Positions 1 through 8,743 of a stretch of DNA of 18,587 nt are shown here, piece by piece. Within the stretch, counting starts at the first letter, position 1. Each line of letters opens with the position of its first letter. Source of the DNA: Pilatotrama ljubarskyi (taxonomy: Eukaryota; Basidiomycota; Agaricomycetes; Polyporales; Polyporaceae); contig MU277679.1 of the NCBI GenBank assembly GCA_022385805.1, positions 482,326-500,912 of the forward strand, written 5' to 3'. Under the pieces are notes generated by a model. It worked only from the letters and a program-made list of their open reading frames with translations, was not told the origin of the DNA and searched no databases. Position numbers and translations under genes: made by a program.

Positions 1-60
1 GTTCGGCCAGGGTGCCCTTGAGGCGAACGTCGCGATGCGGCAGTGGATCTGAGCGAACAG

Positions 61-121
61 AGTTCTTCGCAGGTGTTCGCAAGTTCTTCGCGGATGTTCG
101 CAACCGTTCGCGGGTCTTCGC
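61..121. repeat. Left arm of phased TTCGC repeats
   Basis: TTCGC begins at 66, 76, 87, 97, 107 and 117, a spacing of 10 or 11 bp that is close to one helical turn. The bases between copies vary, so only the core is constant. The same motif occurs inverted at 638-693. Frames through this stretch give low-complexity arginine/serine/phenylalanine peptides, which I treat as artefacts of the repeat. Such arrays can be subterminal protein-binding repeats of DNA transposons, but no transposase is visible here. Confidence 0.7.
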
Positions 122-508
122 GGGTACTCGGCACGCTCTTCGCAGTCTTGCTGGGCTCAACGCGGACGCGGAGGGACTCGGTGATTCTTCGCAGCTACGC
201 AGTGTTCAATAGCAACTCAGTGTAAGACGCGAACAGTGAAGAGGAAGGCAAAATGCTCAATAAGAAACTCGACGCGGCGAAGTAGCAAACGCAAGGGGGA
301 CGCGAACGCGGACGCAGTTAGGGCTCAGTGAGATCTCTGCTCTCGAGAGGGGGGGACGGAATCTGGATTGCTGCGCTGCGAAGCGCGAGTATTTTACATC
401 GGTGCCAAAATGGCGTGCTACGCATATGACACCGGACCGGACTTTCGCGCTGTCGAGCCGGCTGCGAACGCACGGACCTAGCACCGGGGGCATCTTCAGG
501 GCAGGCTG

Positions 509-1336
509 GTGCGAAGGACTTCGCTCCCCAAACGCCTGGTCATCCACCGGGTTCTGCGCAATGGCTGCACACTGGGTTTCTCTTGGGACTTTGCGATCCG
601 TTGCGGAGGCTGTGAAGCCGCGAGGGCCTGCAAAGCTGCGAAGAACTGCGAAGAACAGCGAAGGACAGCGAAGATGAGCGAAGATGCGCGAAGGGAGCGG
701 CTTCGGTGCTCCGCGGCCTCGTGCGCGGCGTGGGGTCGCATCAACGCACAAGCTGTGGACTCAGCGTTCGCGACTGGCTCGTGTCATCCAGGCTCGACTG
801 TCATCGACTCGGGGACGTCCTCACACGTTCACTCCATCAGGTCTGACTTCGTCGAGGTCAAGAAGAGTTCCACATCTATTCACGGATTCGGCAACGGCAA
901 GGCAAAGATCTCTGGCCATGGTGAAGCCCAGCTCATAGCGAGCATGCCGGACTCCCGTGGTTGTGCACGCCTACGCCTCAAGGGCACTTGCTATGCCCCA
1001 AACACCTCACCCAGCCTCATCTCCGTCTCGTGCCTCGATAATGCGAACTGCTACACGCTGTTTGGCAAGGGCCGCTGCGTTACGTTCGAGAGGGCTGACG
1101 GTGGTGAACTCCTTCGCACCGCTCTATCGAGCAGCAAGGTCGTTCTAACGGGTACCCTCGGTCCTGACCGGCTCTACCACCTCGACGTCCCTGACGACTT
1201 CTCCAACCTCACCTCCGAGTATCCCCACGCCCGTCTCGGGGCGTTACATCGGAACCTTGCCCACCTCTCCTATCCTGTACTCATACGGATGATCAAGAAG
1301 GGTTGGATACAGGGCGTCAAGCTTACCCAAGTATGA
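509..1336 (+). pseudogene. Copia A protease and pre-integrase region
   Basis: The frame is open from an ATG at 509, but residues 1 to about 82 are low-complexity sequence from the phased repeat and are probably not original coding sequence. From residue 83 it reads as a copia polyprotein. The aspartic protease motif VIDSGTSSHV has its catalytic Asp at residue 100 (806-808). A GAG_pre-integrase segment follows, LGALHRNLAHLSY, which supplies the two histidines of the integrase HHCC zinc finger. The frame ends at TGA 1334-1336. The zinc-finger cysteines (CSSC) and the rest of integrase continue in another frame, so a small indel near 1325-1335 has broken the polyprotein. The protease would cleave Gag-Pol in the virus-like particle. 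Confidence 0.8.
638..693. repeat. Right arm of phased GCGAAG repeats (inverted relative to 61-121)
   Basis: GCGAAG begins at 638, 648, 658, 668, 678 and 688: six copies with an exact 10-bp period. It is the complement of the TTCGC motif in the left arm, so the two arrays form an inverted pair about 520 bp apart. It lies directly upstream of the credible start of copia protease homology (about 755), where the Gag of that element should be. It may therefore belong to an insertion or rearrangement that removed Gag. Confidence 0.7.
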
Positions 1337-1382
1337 GCTCAATGCTCCGCCCCCCTCCTGCTCTTCATGCATCAAGGGCAAG

Positions 1383-2900
1383 ATGACTCGTGCTTTGTTC
1401 CCGCCGTCTCCAAACAGCCGGGCGAAGTGCGAGCTCGACTACGTCTCCACCGACCTTTGGGGTAAAGGTCAGGTCGAAACCCCGAGTGGTAAACGTTACT
1501 TGATGACGTTCATGGACCATTGGTCCCGCTGGCTTTGGGTCGCTTTCCTGCGACACAAGTCAGATGCATTCATGGCTTTCAAGGAGTGGCTCATGCTCGT
1601 CGAGCGCGAGATCGGAAGGAAGCTCAAGACCCTCTGCACGGACAACGGCGGCAAGTACATCTCGAAGGAGTTCACGAGCTACTGCAAGGAGAAGGGCATC
1701 CGACTCGAGACAACATCTGCACGCACACCCGAGCAAAACGGTATCGCAGAACGCCAGAACAGGAGCGTTTTCGAGCGCGTGCGTGTCATCCTGATCGAGT
1801 GCGGTCTCCCTCTCTACCTTTGGGCAGAGGCGGTGAACTACGTCGTCTACACGAAGAACCGCAACCCTTCGTTAGCCCTTGGTGGACTGTCCCCTTTCCA
1901 GGTACGTTTCAACCGGGTGCCGAAGGCTCAGTTCTTCCACCGCTTTGGTTGCCGCACTTTTGTCTACAATGACCGCCCGGACCAACAGAAGCTGGACCCC
2001 CGGGCTCACGAAGGCATGTTTGTTGGGTATGCCGACACTCAGAAGGCATACCGGGTCTACTTCCCCGCAACTTGGAAGCTTGTCACCTCTGTTCATGTTC
2101 GTTTCAATGACGACATGAATGGTATGGTGGACATTGCGTCCGAGGGGGAGCATGACTACGACTCGCTCTTTGAACTCGACAACGAGGAGTCAAGCGGCCG
2201 CAAGTCCTCCATTATGGCTGCTCCTGCTCCTATCCCTGCCCCCACTCCTGCTCCTACCCTTCCTGAACCTCTCCCTGATGTTCCACCCCCTGCACTGGAT
2301 GCACCAGCCGCTGTTTCAAAACCTCGAGGACGCCCGAAGGGCTCCAAGAACAAGAAAGGTGGTGAACCAACGCACCATTCTCAGCGTGTCCAAGACCGTG
2401 CTGCTGCGAATGCAGCTGGAGCTCCTGTTGCTGCTGCCCCAGTGGCTGCTGCTCCAGTTGAAGATCCAGCTGCACCGGACGCAGGGGGAGCACCCCTCAA
2501 TGTCGAGGATGACCACCATGAAGGCGACTCATTCGGCTCGGACCTCACTGAACTCCCGGACGAGCCTGACCTCTCCTTCCTCCTCGACTACTCCTTCTCT
2601 GTCCATGGTGATGAACCGAGGACATACGAGGAAGCAATGGCTTCTCCTGATGCGCACGAATGGGAAGCCGCCATGCAGAAGGAACTGGAGTTGATTGCTG
2701 CATTGGATAGCTTCGAGCTCACCGAGCTGCCGCCAGGACGTAAAGCCATTGGATCGTGCTGGGTTTACAACATCAAGCGCGATCCGGATGGTAACATCCT
2801 CCGCTACAAGGCACATCTCGTTGCGCAAGGCTTCACGCAGCAGCCTGGCATTGACTTCAAGGAGACGTTCGCCCCTGTCGCACGACCTGAGTCCATCTGA
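1383..2900 (+). pseudogene. Copia A integrase, linker and N-terminal RT
   Basis: The frame really extends upstream through CSSCIKGK before this ATG, so 1383 is simply the first Met. The integrase core shows D24 (STDLWG), D87 (LCTDNGG) and E123 (NGIAERQNR). The spacing D87 to E123 is the canonical DX35E. A Pro/Ala-rich linker (about residues 275-375) follows and contains the AT-hook-like PRGRPKGSK. The RT start is recognised by HEWEAAMQKELE, GSCWVYNIKRDPDG and ETFAPVARPESI. The TGA at 2898-2900 stands where copia RTs usually have Arg (ESIR), and the same frame continues intact afterwards. A CGA-to-TGA change is the simplest explanation. Integrase would insert the cDNA; RT would make it. Confidence 0.9.
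2319..2357 (+). other. AT-hook-like basic motif in integrase tail
   Basis: The linker after the integrase core encodes KPRGRPKGSKNKK. It contains the AT-hook core GRP flanked by basic residues and is followed by more lysines. AT-hooks bind the minor groove of AT-rich DNA, and the lysines could also serve as a nuclear localisation signal. The motif sits inside a Pro/Ala-rich disordered linker, which suits a tethering or targeting role. That role is inference. Confidence 0.65.
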
Positions 2901-3917
2901 GCGATATGTGCCTTCATCGCCCAGTGCGATGGAGTTGCTCATGTTGTTGATGTTGACTCCGCTTTTCTGAATAGCGAAATCCCAGAAGATCAGGAGGTGT
3001 ACATCAAACAGCCTCCTGGCTTCACTCAGAAGGGCAAGGAGTCACTCGTCTGGCTACTGCGCAAGGCACTCTACGGTCTCAAGCAATCTGGCTACCTGTG
3101 GTATCAGAAGCTCAAGTCCATTCTCCTCAGGCTAGGCTTCAAGGTCAGCCGTGCCGACCCATGCGTCTTCTACAAGTTCCTCGCAGACGACTTCTCTTTC
3201 ATCACATCCCATGTCGATGACCTCGGGCTGTTCTGTTCCAAGCTCCAGGTTGTCAAGACTCTTAAGGCCGACCTTGCACAGCATGTCCCTATCAAGGACC
3301 TCGGTGAAATCTCGGTGCTACTGGGTGTGAAGATTACTCGGAACCCTCGTGACCGCACCATCTCCTTCTCGCATGCGCACAAGATCGATGCTGCCTTGAA
3401 GGACTTTGGCTTTGCCAACGTCAAGCCTGTCTCATCGCCCATGGTCGTCGGCCAGAAGTTGTCCATCAAACAGGCTCCAAGCATGCCTGAGGACATCAAG
3501 TTCATGCGAGGAGTCAAGTGCATGTCCGCAGTCGGCACCCTCATGCACATCGCAGTCCATACAAGGCCCAACATTGCCAAAGCCGTCCAGAACGTCGCAC
3601 AGTTCATGGCCAACCCGGGCCATTCCCATTGTTATGCCGTCAAGCGCATCTTCCAGTACCTGAAGGCAACGCAAGACTTTGTGCTCACAGTTGGTGGTGG
3701 CGACTCCACAGCCCCTGTTGCCTACTGTGACGCTGACTGGGGTAATAACCCGGACTCTCCTCGGTCGACGTCAGAGTACACGGTTTTCCTTGGACGCGGA
3801 GTCATGTCTTGGTCTGTGAAGAAACAGACCATCATCTCGCTGTCTACTGGGGAAGCTGAATACTATGCGGCCGTCCATTGTGGCCGCGAGGTCTGCTGGA
3901 CGGGTAGAAAATCCTAG
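2901..3917 (+). pseudogene. Copia A RT palm/thumb and RNase H (first part)
   Basis: This continues the integrase frame after the TGA. RT motif A reads VDVDSAFLN, followed by VYIKQPPGF and KALYGLKQSGYLWY. The catalytic motif is HVDD (SHVDDLGLF) in place of the more common YVDD. Downstream come LGEISVLLGVKI and the RNase H start AYCDADWGNNPDSPRSTS, then SWSVKKQTIISLSTGEAEYYAAV, shown here only by its D and E landmarks. After GREVCWT the sequence leaves copia homology at about 3903 and reaches a TAG at 3915-3917, because 198 bp of foreign DNA interrupts RNase H. The remainder of the domain is at 4101-4415 in the same frame. The enzyme part would copy element RNA into cDNA and degrade the RNA strand. 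Confidence 0.88.
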
Positions 3918-3989
3918 GGTAGGCAGGGACGCGAGCAAGCCGACGAGCACGATCGAGCAGGATTTTCTGGTATTGTGGATACCCCGTCC
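3898..3989. repeat. Two-part foldback within the RNase H insertion
   Basis: GGACGGG (3898-3904) pairs with CCCGTCC (3983-3989). Inside it AGAAAATCCT (3906-3915) pairs perfectly with AGGATTTTCT (3959-3968). The two stems are nested, with an asymmetric internal loop on the right. This is compatible with a miniature inverted-repeat insertion, although the left arm begins slightly inside the residual copia codons. Confidence 0.5.
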
Positions 3990-4100
3990 AAGCGTGTGAG
4001 GGTACAAAACAGGCGACGGACGACCAAACTCCCACTACCAATAAAGTTCCCACTCCGCCACTCTCCGACGGCAGTTGCCGCCCAAACCCAAACTTGCATC
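3903..4100. mobile_element. 198-bp insertion in the RNase H region
   Basis: Copia RNase H homology stops after CWT (codon ending 3902) and resumes at RMHQLFMEL (4101) in the same frame. The intervening 198 bp has no copia similarity and contains TAG 3915-3917. It lacks GT...AG ends that would restore the frame, so it is probably not an intron. Its left part folds back on itself (see 3898-3989). No target duplication is clear. Confidence 0.6.
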
Positions 4101-4415
4101 AGGATGCACCAGCTCTTCATGGAGCTTGCCCTCATCCCATCTCCTCGTCCTCCTCCCATTGCTTTCCATATCGACAGCACCTCCGCGATCTGGATGATCA
4201 ACAATCCTGACAAGGTCACGGCACGGACAAAGCATGTCAATGTGGCCTATCATTGGGTCCGCGAGATCGCTCGGGCACGGTTGATTGAAACTGTGTACAT
4301 TCCTAGCGAGGATAATGTTGCGGACATCTTCACAAAGGCTCTGCCTCCTCCGCAACACCAAAGGCTCACAAAGATGCTAGGCTTAGGACCGGCTACTCCA
4401 TGCGTATCTCGTTGA
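4101..4415 (+). pseudogene. Copia A RNase H C-terminus
   Basis: The resumed frame reads RMHQLFMELALIPSP, then FHIDSTSAIWMINNP, RTKHVNVAYHWVRE and YIPSEDNVADIFTKALP. These are standard C-terminal copia RNase H landmarks, including the HIDSTSA catalytic Asp and the DxxTK end motif. It terminates with TGA just before the polypurine tract, overlapping it as in many compact copia elements. The open frame can be read from 3975, but the part before 4101 belongs to the insertion. Confidence 0.85.
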
Positions 4416-4422
4416 GGGGGAG
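4414..4422 (+). promoter_or_regulatory. Polypurine tract
   Basis: GAGGGGGAG lies immediately before the LTR start TGTTGAGA. This is the expected position and composition for the plus-strand primer of reverse transcription. Confidence 0.85.
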
Positions 4423-4697
4423 TGTTGAGACGTACAATACAACTCCATACTTACTCACTTAGTATACAATAGTTATTGTCTCTTTTGGACCTTAAACGTA
4501 CACTTACACTCTTTAGTTTTCTCTGCTTACTCTTCGGCATCTCCCACAGGCTCGTACACCTCGCCTGCATCTCTGCTTCTTTTCCTCAGTCGTTTTCCCA
4601 CCGACTGAGGTATGCCGCTCATTCACTCGTCTAGCATTCTCGTTACTGACTATGATACCATAGCATCCGCTGACGCAGGCTGCTATTAAATTCAACC
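4423..4697 (+). mobile_element. 3' LTR of copia A
   Basis: It starts with TGTTGAGACG directly after the polypurine tract. The likely end is near TTCAACC at 4691-4697, where a canonical copia LTR would read TCAACA, so the last base may be mutated. The length of about 275 bp is close to the 267-bp LTR of the second copia element, but the sequences differ, so they are different families. The 5' partner is missing, and no target duplication can be tested. Confidence 0.65.
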
Positions 4698-5113
4698 TTC
4701 ACTCGCTATTGAGAAGTCATTCAGTGATGGATTGACCCTTCCTTCATGCCTTGCCTGACAAAATATGATGTATCATATATCAATAGAACACTGCTTTTGA
4801 GCTGAATCTGATGGTAGTAAGTGTGCACTTACACAGTAAGAATTGCATCTACAATCCGCACTTAGAGTTTGTGTGTCCCTAGTAGTAAGATGCAACCAAG
4901 TTCCCTCCTTTTTCATTGTTAAATCAACACAAGATCTATGGCTCAGCGATATTCTGTGTGTTGTTGTCTAAACATCACATGAACAGATGCAATACACCTG
5001 TTCTTTATCTCACTGTGAACTCATGTTCAGCTTTGTTTCACCTATCTTTTAGGTCAAATTGCATTTGTATCATCACTATAGTCCCATCTTCAGCTTCCTA
5101 TCTCTGCTAGTCA
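4698..5113. other. AT-rich gene-free stretch
   Basis: No coding, RNA or repeat signature is convincing. The only open frames are short and without recognisable motifs. Confidence 0.6.
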
Positions 5114-5276
5114 GGGTTGAGACACTTCGCTAACACTCAGATGTGCAATGCACGCTGCATTGCGTGCCCAGCGCGCTAGCCAGAGAGCTAGGGTTATATA
5201 GGCGCCCAAGCAATGCATTACAAACAGTGTTGAAGTGAGTAAGCGCCACAAGCTAAGTAGTCTACAATTCTAACTC
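5114..5276 (+). repeat. Possible small copia-type LTR relic with TATA box
   Basis: The stretch begins GGTTGAGACAC, resembling the TGTTGAGAC start of copia LTRs. It carries TTATATA at 5194-5200 and ends near ATTCTAAC, similar to a copia LTR end. It is more GC- and CpG-rich than its surroundings, as expected for an insertion. Neither end is exact and no duplication at those ends is found, so this is a tentative call. Confidence 0.3.
5145..5217. repeat. GCAATGCA palindrome and third copy around a TATA box
   Basis: GCAATGCA (5145-5152) and its exact complement TGCATTGC (5156-5163) form an 8-bp palindrome with a 3-nt centre. A third GCAATGCA is at 5210-5217. The copies flank the TTATATA at 5194-5200. 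This could be a protein-binding array of a former promoter. Confidence 0.5.
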
Positions 5277-5510
5277 TAAAATTTCTAATGAAAACAACAC
5301 CTAACCCCAGTGTTTGTAGTGTTTGTGGCAGTGCAAAATGCTTACTTTCACATTTCGGAGTTTCAATTTTTATGTTCCCACGGGGTCTTGTAGAATTAGC
5401 TGAGGTGCGGAAGCTCGCTGCATAATAAACGATTTCTTCGTACCTCATCAATCGTAAAACTGCGCTTATAAGTGTTACATCCTGTGCACCCACCTTCTTC
5501 TCCGGTTTAA

Positions 5511-5690
5511 CTCCGCATTTTCCGGACTTAACTCCGGCCATTAACTCCGCATTTTCTGGACCTAACTCCGGACTTATTTCCCCATTCTGACTTCACTACA
5601 TTCTCCTTATACTAGTACTCCGCTTTTCTGGATGCTCCGCATTTTCGGACTACAACTCCGCTTTTCCGGACTACAACTCCGCATTTTCTC
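5511..5690 (+). repeat. Six CTCCGC(A/T)TTTTC-like repeats in LTR U3
   Basis: Copies of CTCCGCATTTT or CTCCGCTTTT start near 5511, 5545, 5618, 5635, 5656 and 5677, often followed by CYGGAC. They lie upstream of the TATA at 5811, where LTR enhancers are expected. The other family member has a similar but diverged set. Confidence 0.65.
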
Positions 5691-5810
5691 CGAAGTTCAG
5701 TCTTATGTCTCAGATTGCATTATTCCTTCACAATGGGCTTATCGTCTTCATCCCGGAACCCCTCTTCCGTCCTTCTCCTTATTGTTTGCATTCACAATAA
5801 GGCTTACTTC

Positions 5811-5819
5811 TATATATAC
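5811..5819 (+). promoter_or_regulatory. TATA box of LTR B (plus)
   Basis: TATATATAC lies about two thirds of the way along the LTR, after the U3 repeats. The same element is conserved in the reverse-oriented LTR at 9711-10340. Confidence 0.5.
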
Positions 5820-6157
5820 TGAGCTGGTATGTCGTAGCTACTCAGTTTGGATACTTGTTGTACTTCTTGTCATTGCTGTGATCCTGCAATCAACTTGTGT
5901 CTTGTCCTCAATTCCGCTCCTTGTCTCCAAGTCTGCTCCAACTCTGAGACGTACTCTGCTCCAACTCCGGACGTACTCCACCCCCATCCTCTAGTCCGAA
6001 ATTGAGGACACCCCAGAAGGTTCTCAGGGCGTTGCTAATAGCTTCGCGGAAGTCCTCACCCTTGCTGTGCCTCCGCCTGGACGTTCTCAACTCCAAAGTC
6101 TGCATTTTTGAACTCCGCACCTCCAACTCCGAACTTAACGCCAGCACGTCCCTAACA

Positions 6158-8099
6158 GATACTGACTCACTTGAGTGTGGTGGAGATGTGAATGAAGAAT
6201 GGACTTGATCTAATATATCCTAAGTCTTGCTGGACCTTGAAAGTCTGGAAAGAATTTTCCCTATACTGCTACATTTGTGCTGTCTCTCCCTTACTGTCTG
6301 GTGGTATGCATATATATTTGCTTGTGCCTGGCTGTGGATCAGTAGTTGTTGTTATGTCCCAGATGGACCCCAACTAATTTGATGAAACTTGCTGACTGTT
6401 CTGCTGGCTGCTGTTGCTGGTGCTGGTGCATGTACTGAACTAATGCTGCCGTGGCTGGTGCTGGTGCTGATACTGTACTTGCTGCTATACTGAAGCTTGG
6501 CTGAGCTTCAAGACTACTTGAGAGTTGGTAACCTATAAATTCTATACCTTAAGCTGGTATTTATACCTTTTGCTTAGGCCATGGCAATGAGTATATACAT
6601 GAGTCAGCTGCTGACCAATCCTAGTCCGGCACTATTCTACACCCTTCCATAGCCTTTTTTCCACTAATCATCCCTTCAATCTGTATTATTCTTACTTGTC
6701 AATGCTATGAGAGACCGTGCCCAAACAATAACACAATCCAACAACTGGGCCAAAAGGTCACTATGCTGAGGCTATCAGTATAGTTGTTCAAATCTATATA
6801 AGCAGTTCCCAATGTCATACATGCCACTCCAGCATGGATTATGACAGATCTTCCTGACACCTGTCAGCAGTCAGCTGGCATTGTGCTTCTAGAACTGGGT
6901 GTCTTGTGACTGATTCTGAAAAGCTCTTCTGCCTTCTGGACATCTTTGGCTGATTAGAGGCACAGTAAGAACCTTTCTGGAGTATTCTGGCAATTTCTCT
7001 GGGTATATGGACCTTTTGTAGCACCCTTCCCTGACTTACCAGCAGATGTTGATTATCTCTATAAGCTCCTAGGGTATTCTGTTGTGTTATCGGGGTCAGA
7101 CTGCTGGGTGCTTCTGTTTTTGGTCTATGAGAGGCCCTGTCACTTTGACCTGCCCATGTGCCATCCTGTTTGGTGCATGACAGTGCAAAACAATTTTAAA
7201 TATTCTGAGAGTCTATGAGGGTCCTCTTATTTAGGGTGAAATAAGATATCATACAATAACTAGAAGCTTCCCATACCAGAGCTCTGGCATGCTAGTAGTG
7301 TGGCATACCATTGTAAACCCACACCAGAGATGTACTCCAGCATGAAGTGTGTCAAGCAAGTGAGTAGTGATTGTTCAACTATGGTATGGATTGAATGTCT
7401 TAGACCACAGGAGTTCTTACATGCCATCACTTTGAGTATGCTGACCATAAATGACTTTTTAGACTGTTGGACTCTGTTGAAGCTGTGAGCAGATAAACGT
7501 TCTATAGAGCCCTTTTGATGGTGCATAGTGATAGTATAGTCACCATGACTTATCTGATGACCATTGACAGGGGCTCAGCCAATGTGTCAGAGACTGTTGC
7601 ATTGTGAATGGCTGGGGCCTTGGAGATCTGGTGACTTAGAATCTGATTGATTTATAGCCAGATTTGACCACAGCATAATAGCTTAGTGATTTAAAGCACC
7701 ACAGCACCTACTGGAAGTTGCTAATTTGAACACGGCTTGTACCAGTTTTCGGGTAAGCCACACACTACTTGTATCACTGTTTCCATGATTGAGTTTTACT
7801 GAACACAGATGCACATAGCTCCAGAATCATGCTGTTACAGTCTCGTTATTTGTCCTTGGAACACTATGGTTCCTCAGGATACATGATTATTTCCTGTTCC
7901 TCCTGTATTTTCTTGAGCATCCAAATGAATTCAATGTTCTATAACACCTTCAGGTGCCAAGCTGGTAAATCCTGAGCCAGAAATGTCACAACGTGCAACT
8001 TACAATTCAGTCAGACATGCAGAATTCTGCTGCTTGAGAAGTCTTGTGCATCCCTAGGATGCAATTTGTGCTATAAACTATTGAGATAATGTAGGCAAG
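6158..8099. other. AT-rich, CpG-poor stretch without recognisable genes
   Basis: There are only short random-looking frames. It contains a low-complexity CTG/GCTGGT patch (6401-6488) and a weak tRNA-like trace near 7679-7722. Low CpG with many TG and CA dinucleotides suggests old methylated repeat DNA. Confidence 0.55.
6401..6488. repeat. CTG/GCTGGT low-complexity repeat
   Basis: Irregular CTGCTGG and GCTGGTGCTG units make up a degenerate microsatellite. No long frame gives a meaningful protein. Confidence 0.6.
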
Positions 8100-8127
8100 T
8101 TCCCTCACATACACGCTGGGGCGAGCC

Positions 8128-8272
8128 AGATGTCGGACCGGTATCTGAAATCCAAGACACTGGTTGGGTGTGTGACTAATACCGGACCGTTGACTTTCGC
8201 GTGTTTACCGACAGATGTCTGATGCCAAACACCCAACCATCCTGTGCCAGATGTCGGGCAGATATCTGGGAT
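8128..8272 (-). repeat. Hairpin-rich body, minus copy
   Basis: Read on minus from 8272 down, it starts CCAGATATCTG...ACATCTGG, an imperfect palindrome. It then has TGGTTGGGTGT pairing with ACACCCAACCA around a CAGACATCTG core, and ends with CAGATACCGG...ACATCTGG. The order of stems matches the plus copy at 8744-8933 although most stem bases differ. Both copies follow a tRNA-like head at a similar distance and share an ACGTAA spacer motif. Confidence 0.6.
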
Positions 8273-8293
8273 TACGTGGGACTCTCAAAAAAA

Positions 8294-8367
8294 GCACAAT
8301 CAATGATTTGAACCAGCAGACCCATGATCAGAGCACGGGTGTGGAACCACTGAGCCATGAGGGCTTT
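8294..8367 (-). ncRNA. tRNA-like sequence with Pol III boxes (minus)
   Basis: On minus, AAAGCCCTCA is followed by an A box TGGCTCAGTGG (8357-8347) and a B box GGTTCAAATC (8314-8305), with normal tRNA spacing. An anticodon-like arm, ACCCGTG-CTCTGAT-CATGGGT, pairs 7 bp around a 7-nt loop with T at position 33 and a possible CTG anticodon. The acceptor pairing is incomplete and the T stem does not close, so this is not a functional tRNA. A seven-T run follows at once and would end Pol III transcription. It is best read as a tRNA-derived head of a SINE-like unit or a tRNA relic. Confidence 0.6.
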
Positions 8368-8644
8368 CTGCGTAAATATGCTTGAGCGATATACCGTGTT
8401 CTTCCAATGTTGGTACTGGGGTTATCCAGGTCATTCCACCATTTGTAGTGCTCAGGTTATGTTATATAGTACAGCTGTGAGGGTTTGATTTGCAAGAGAT
8501 GTAGCTGAAGTCTCCCAGTGCAATGAATGATAGGAGCACCAATGCTATGAAGGGTGTGCACCATGGGACCCGGACTTAGGATTTTTGTGAAGTGTGGGCT
8601 TATTAAGCTCTATATACTCTATGCATTATATCCTAGACCTCAAA

Positions 8645-8714
8645 GCTCTGATGGTGCAGCGGTCAAAGGGTGGTGGACAGTCCCTTTGAAGCTGGGTTCG
8701 AGTCCTCAACGTGC
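8645..8714 (+). ncRNA. tRNA-like sequence with Pol III boxes (plus)
   Basis: The A box TGGTGCAGCGG is at 8652-8662 and the B box GGTTCGAGTCC, a perfect consensus, is at 8695-8705. An AAAGGG/CCCTTT stem occupies the anticodon-arm position but with an 11-nt loop. The acceptor ends pair at only about five of seven positions. Length is about 70 nt, followed by TTTTCTTTTT (8715-8724), a Pol III terminator. It aligns with the minus copy at 8294-8367 from AAAGCYCT through GTGCTTTT, and some differences look like CpG decay in the minus copy. Confidence 0.6.
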
Positions 8715-8743
8715 TTTTCTTTTTCAAGCGATCGTACGTAAAG

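Larger units (their letters stand above)
509..4697 (+). mobile_element. Ty1/copia retrotransposon A, 5'-truncated and decayed
   Basis: Domains run in copia order (protease, pre-integrase zinc finger, integrase, RT, RNase H), followed by a polypurine tract and a 3' LTR. There is no recognisable Gag or 5' LTR, and credible homology begins near 755. Damage includes a frameshift near 1325-1335, a TGA at 2898-2900 and a 198-bp insertion in RNase H. The element is therefore not autonomous. Codons remain CpG-rich, so it is younger than the gypsy relics to the right. The left boundary is set by the open frame and is uncertain. Confidence 0.85.
5473..6157 (+). mobile_element. Gypsy-type LTR, family B, plus orientation
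   Basis: It begins TGTTACATCC and ends GTCCCTAACA, giving TG...CA ends with a 5-bp terminal inversion. It is homologous, in reverse orientation, to the solo LTR at 9711-10340, with shared start, U3 motif, TATA region and end. A TATATATA core is at 5811-5818. The flanks (ATAAG left, GATAC right) do not match, and no internal region or obvious primer site follows. It is either an old solo LTR with decayed flanks or one end of a rearranged element. Confidence 0.75.

Noticed and set aside
257..751. Long minus frame rich in FAVLRSFA-like repeats
   Set aside because: It is produced by the 10-bp GCGAAG repeat and overlaps the plus copia frame; composition is low-complexity.
3903..4102. Interpreting the RNase H insertion as an intron
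   Set aside because: GT...AG ends at 3904 and 4102 would shift the frame, whereas the homology requires removal of 3903-4100, which lacks GT-AG.
5108..5262. TAGTC direct repeats as a target duplication
   Set aside because: The segment between them does not have LTR or inverted-repeat ends, so the match is probably chance.
7679..7722. Third possible tRNA-like sequence (TAGCTTAGTGA, then ATTTGAACAC)
   Set aside because: The A box is acceptable but the B box is poor and no stems are conserved; at most a trace relic.
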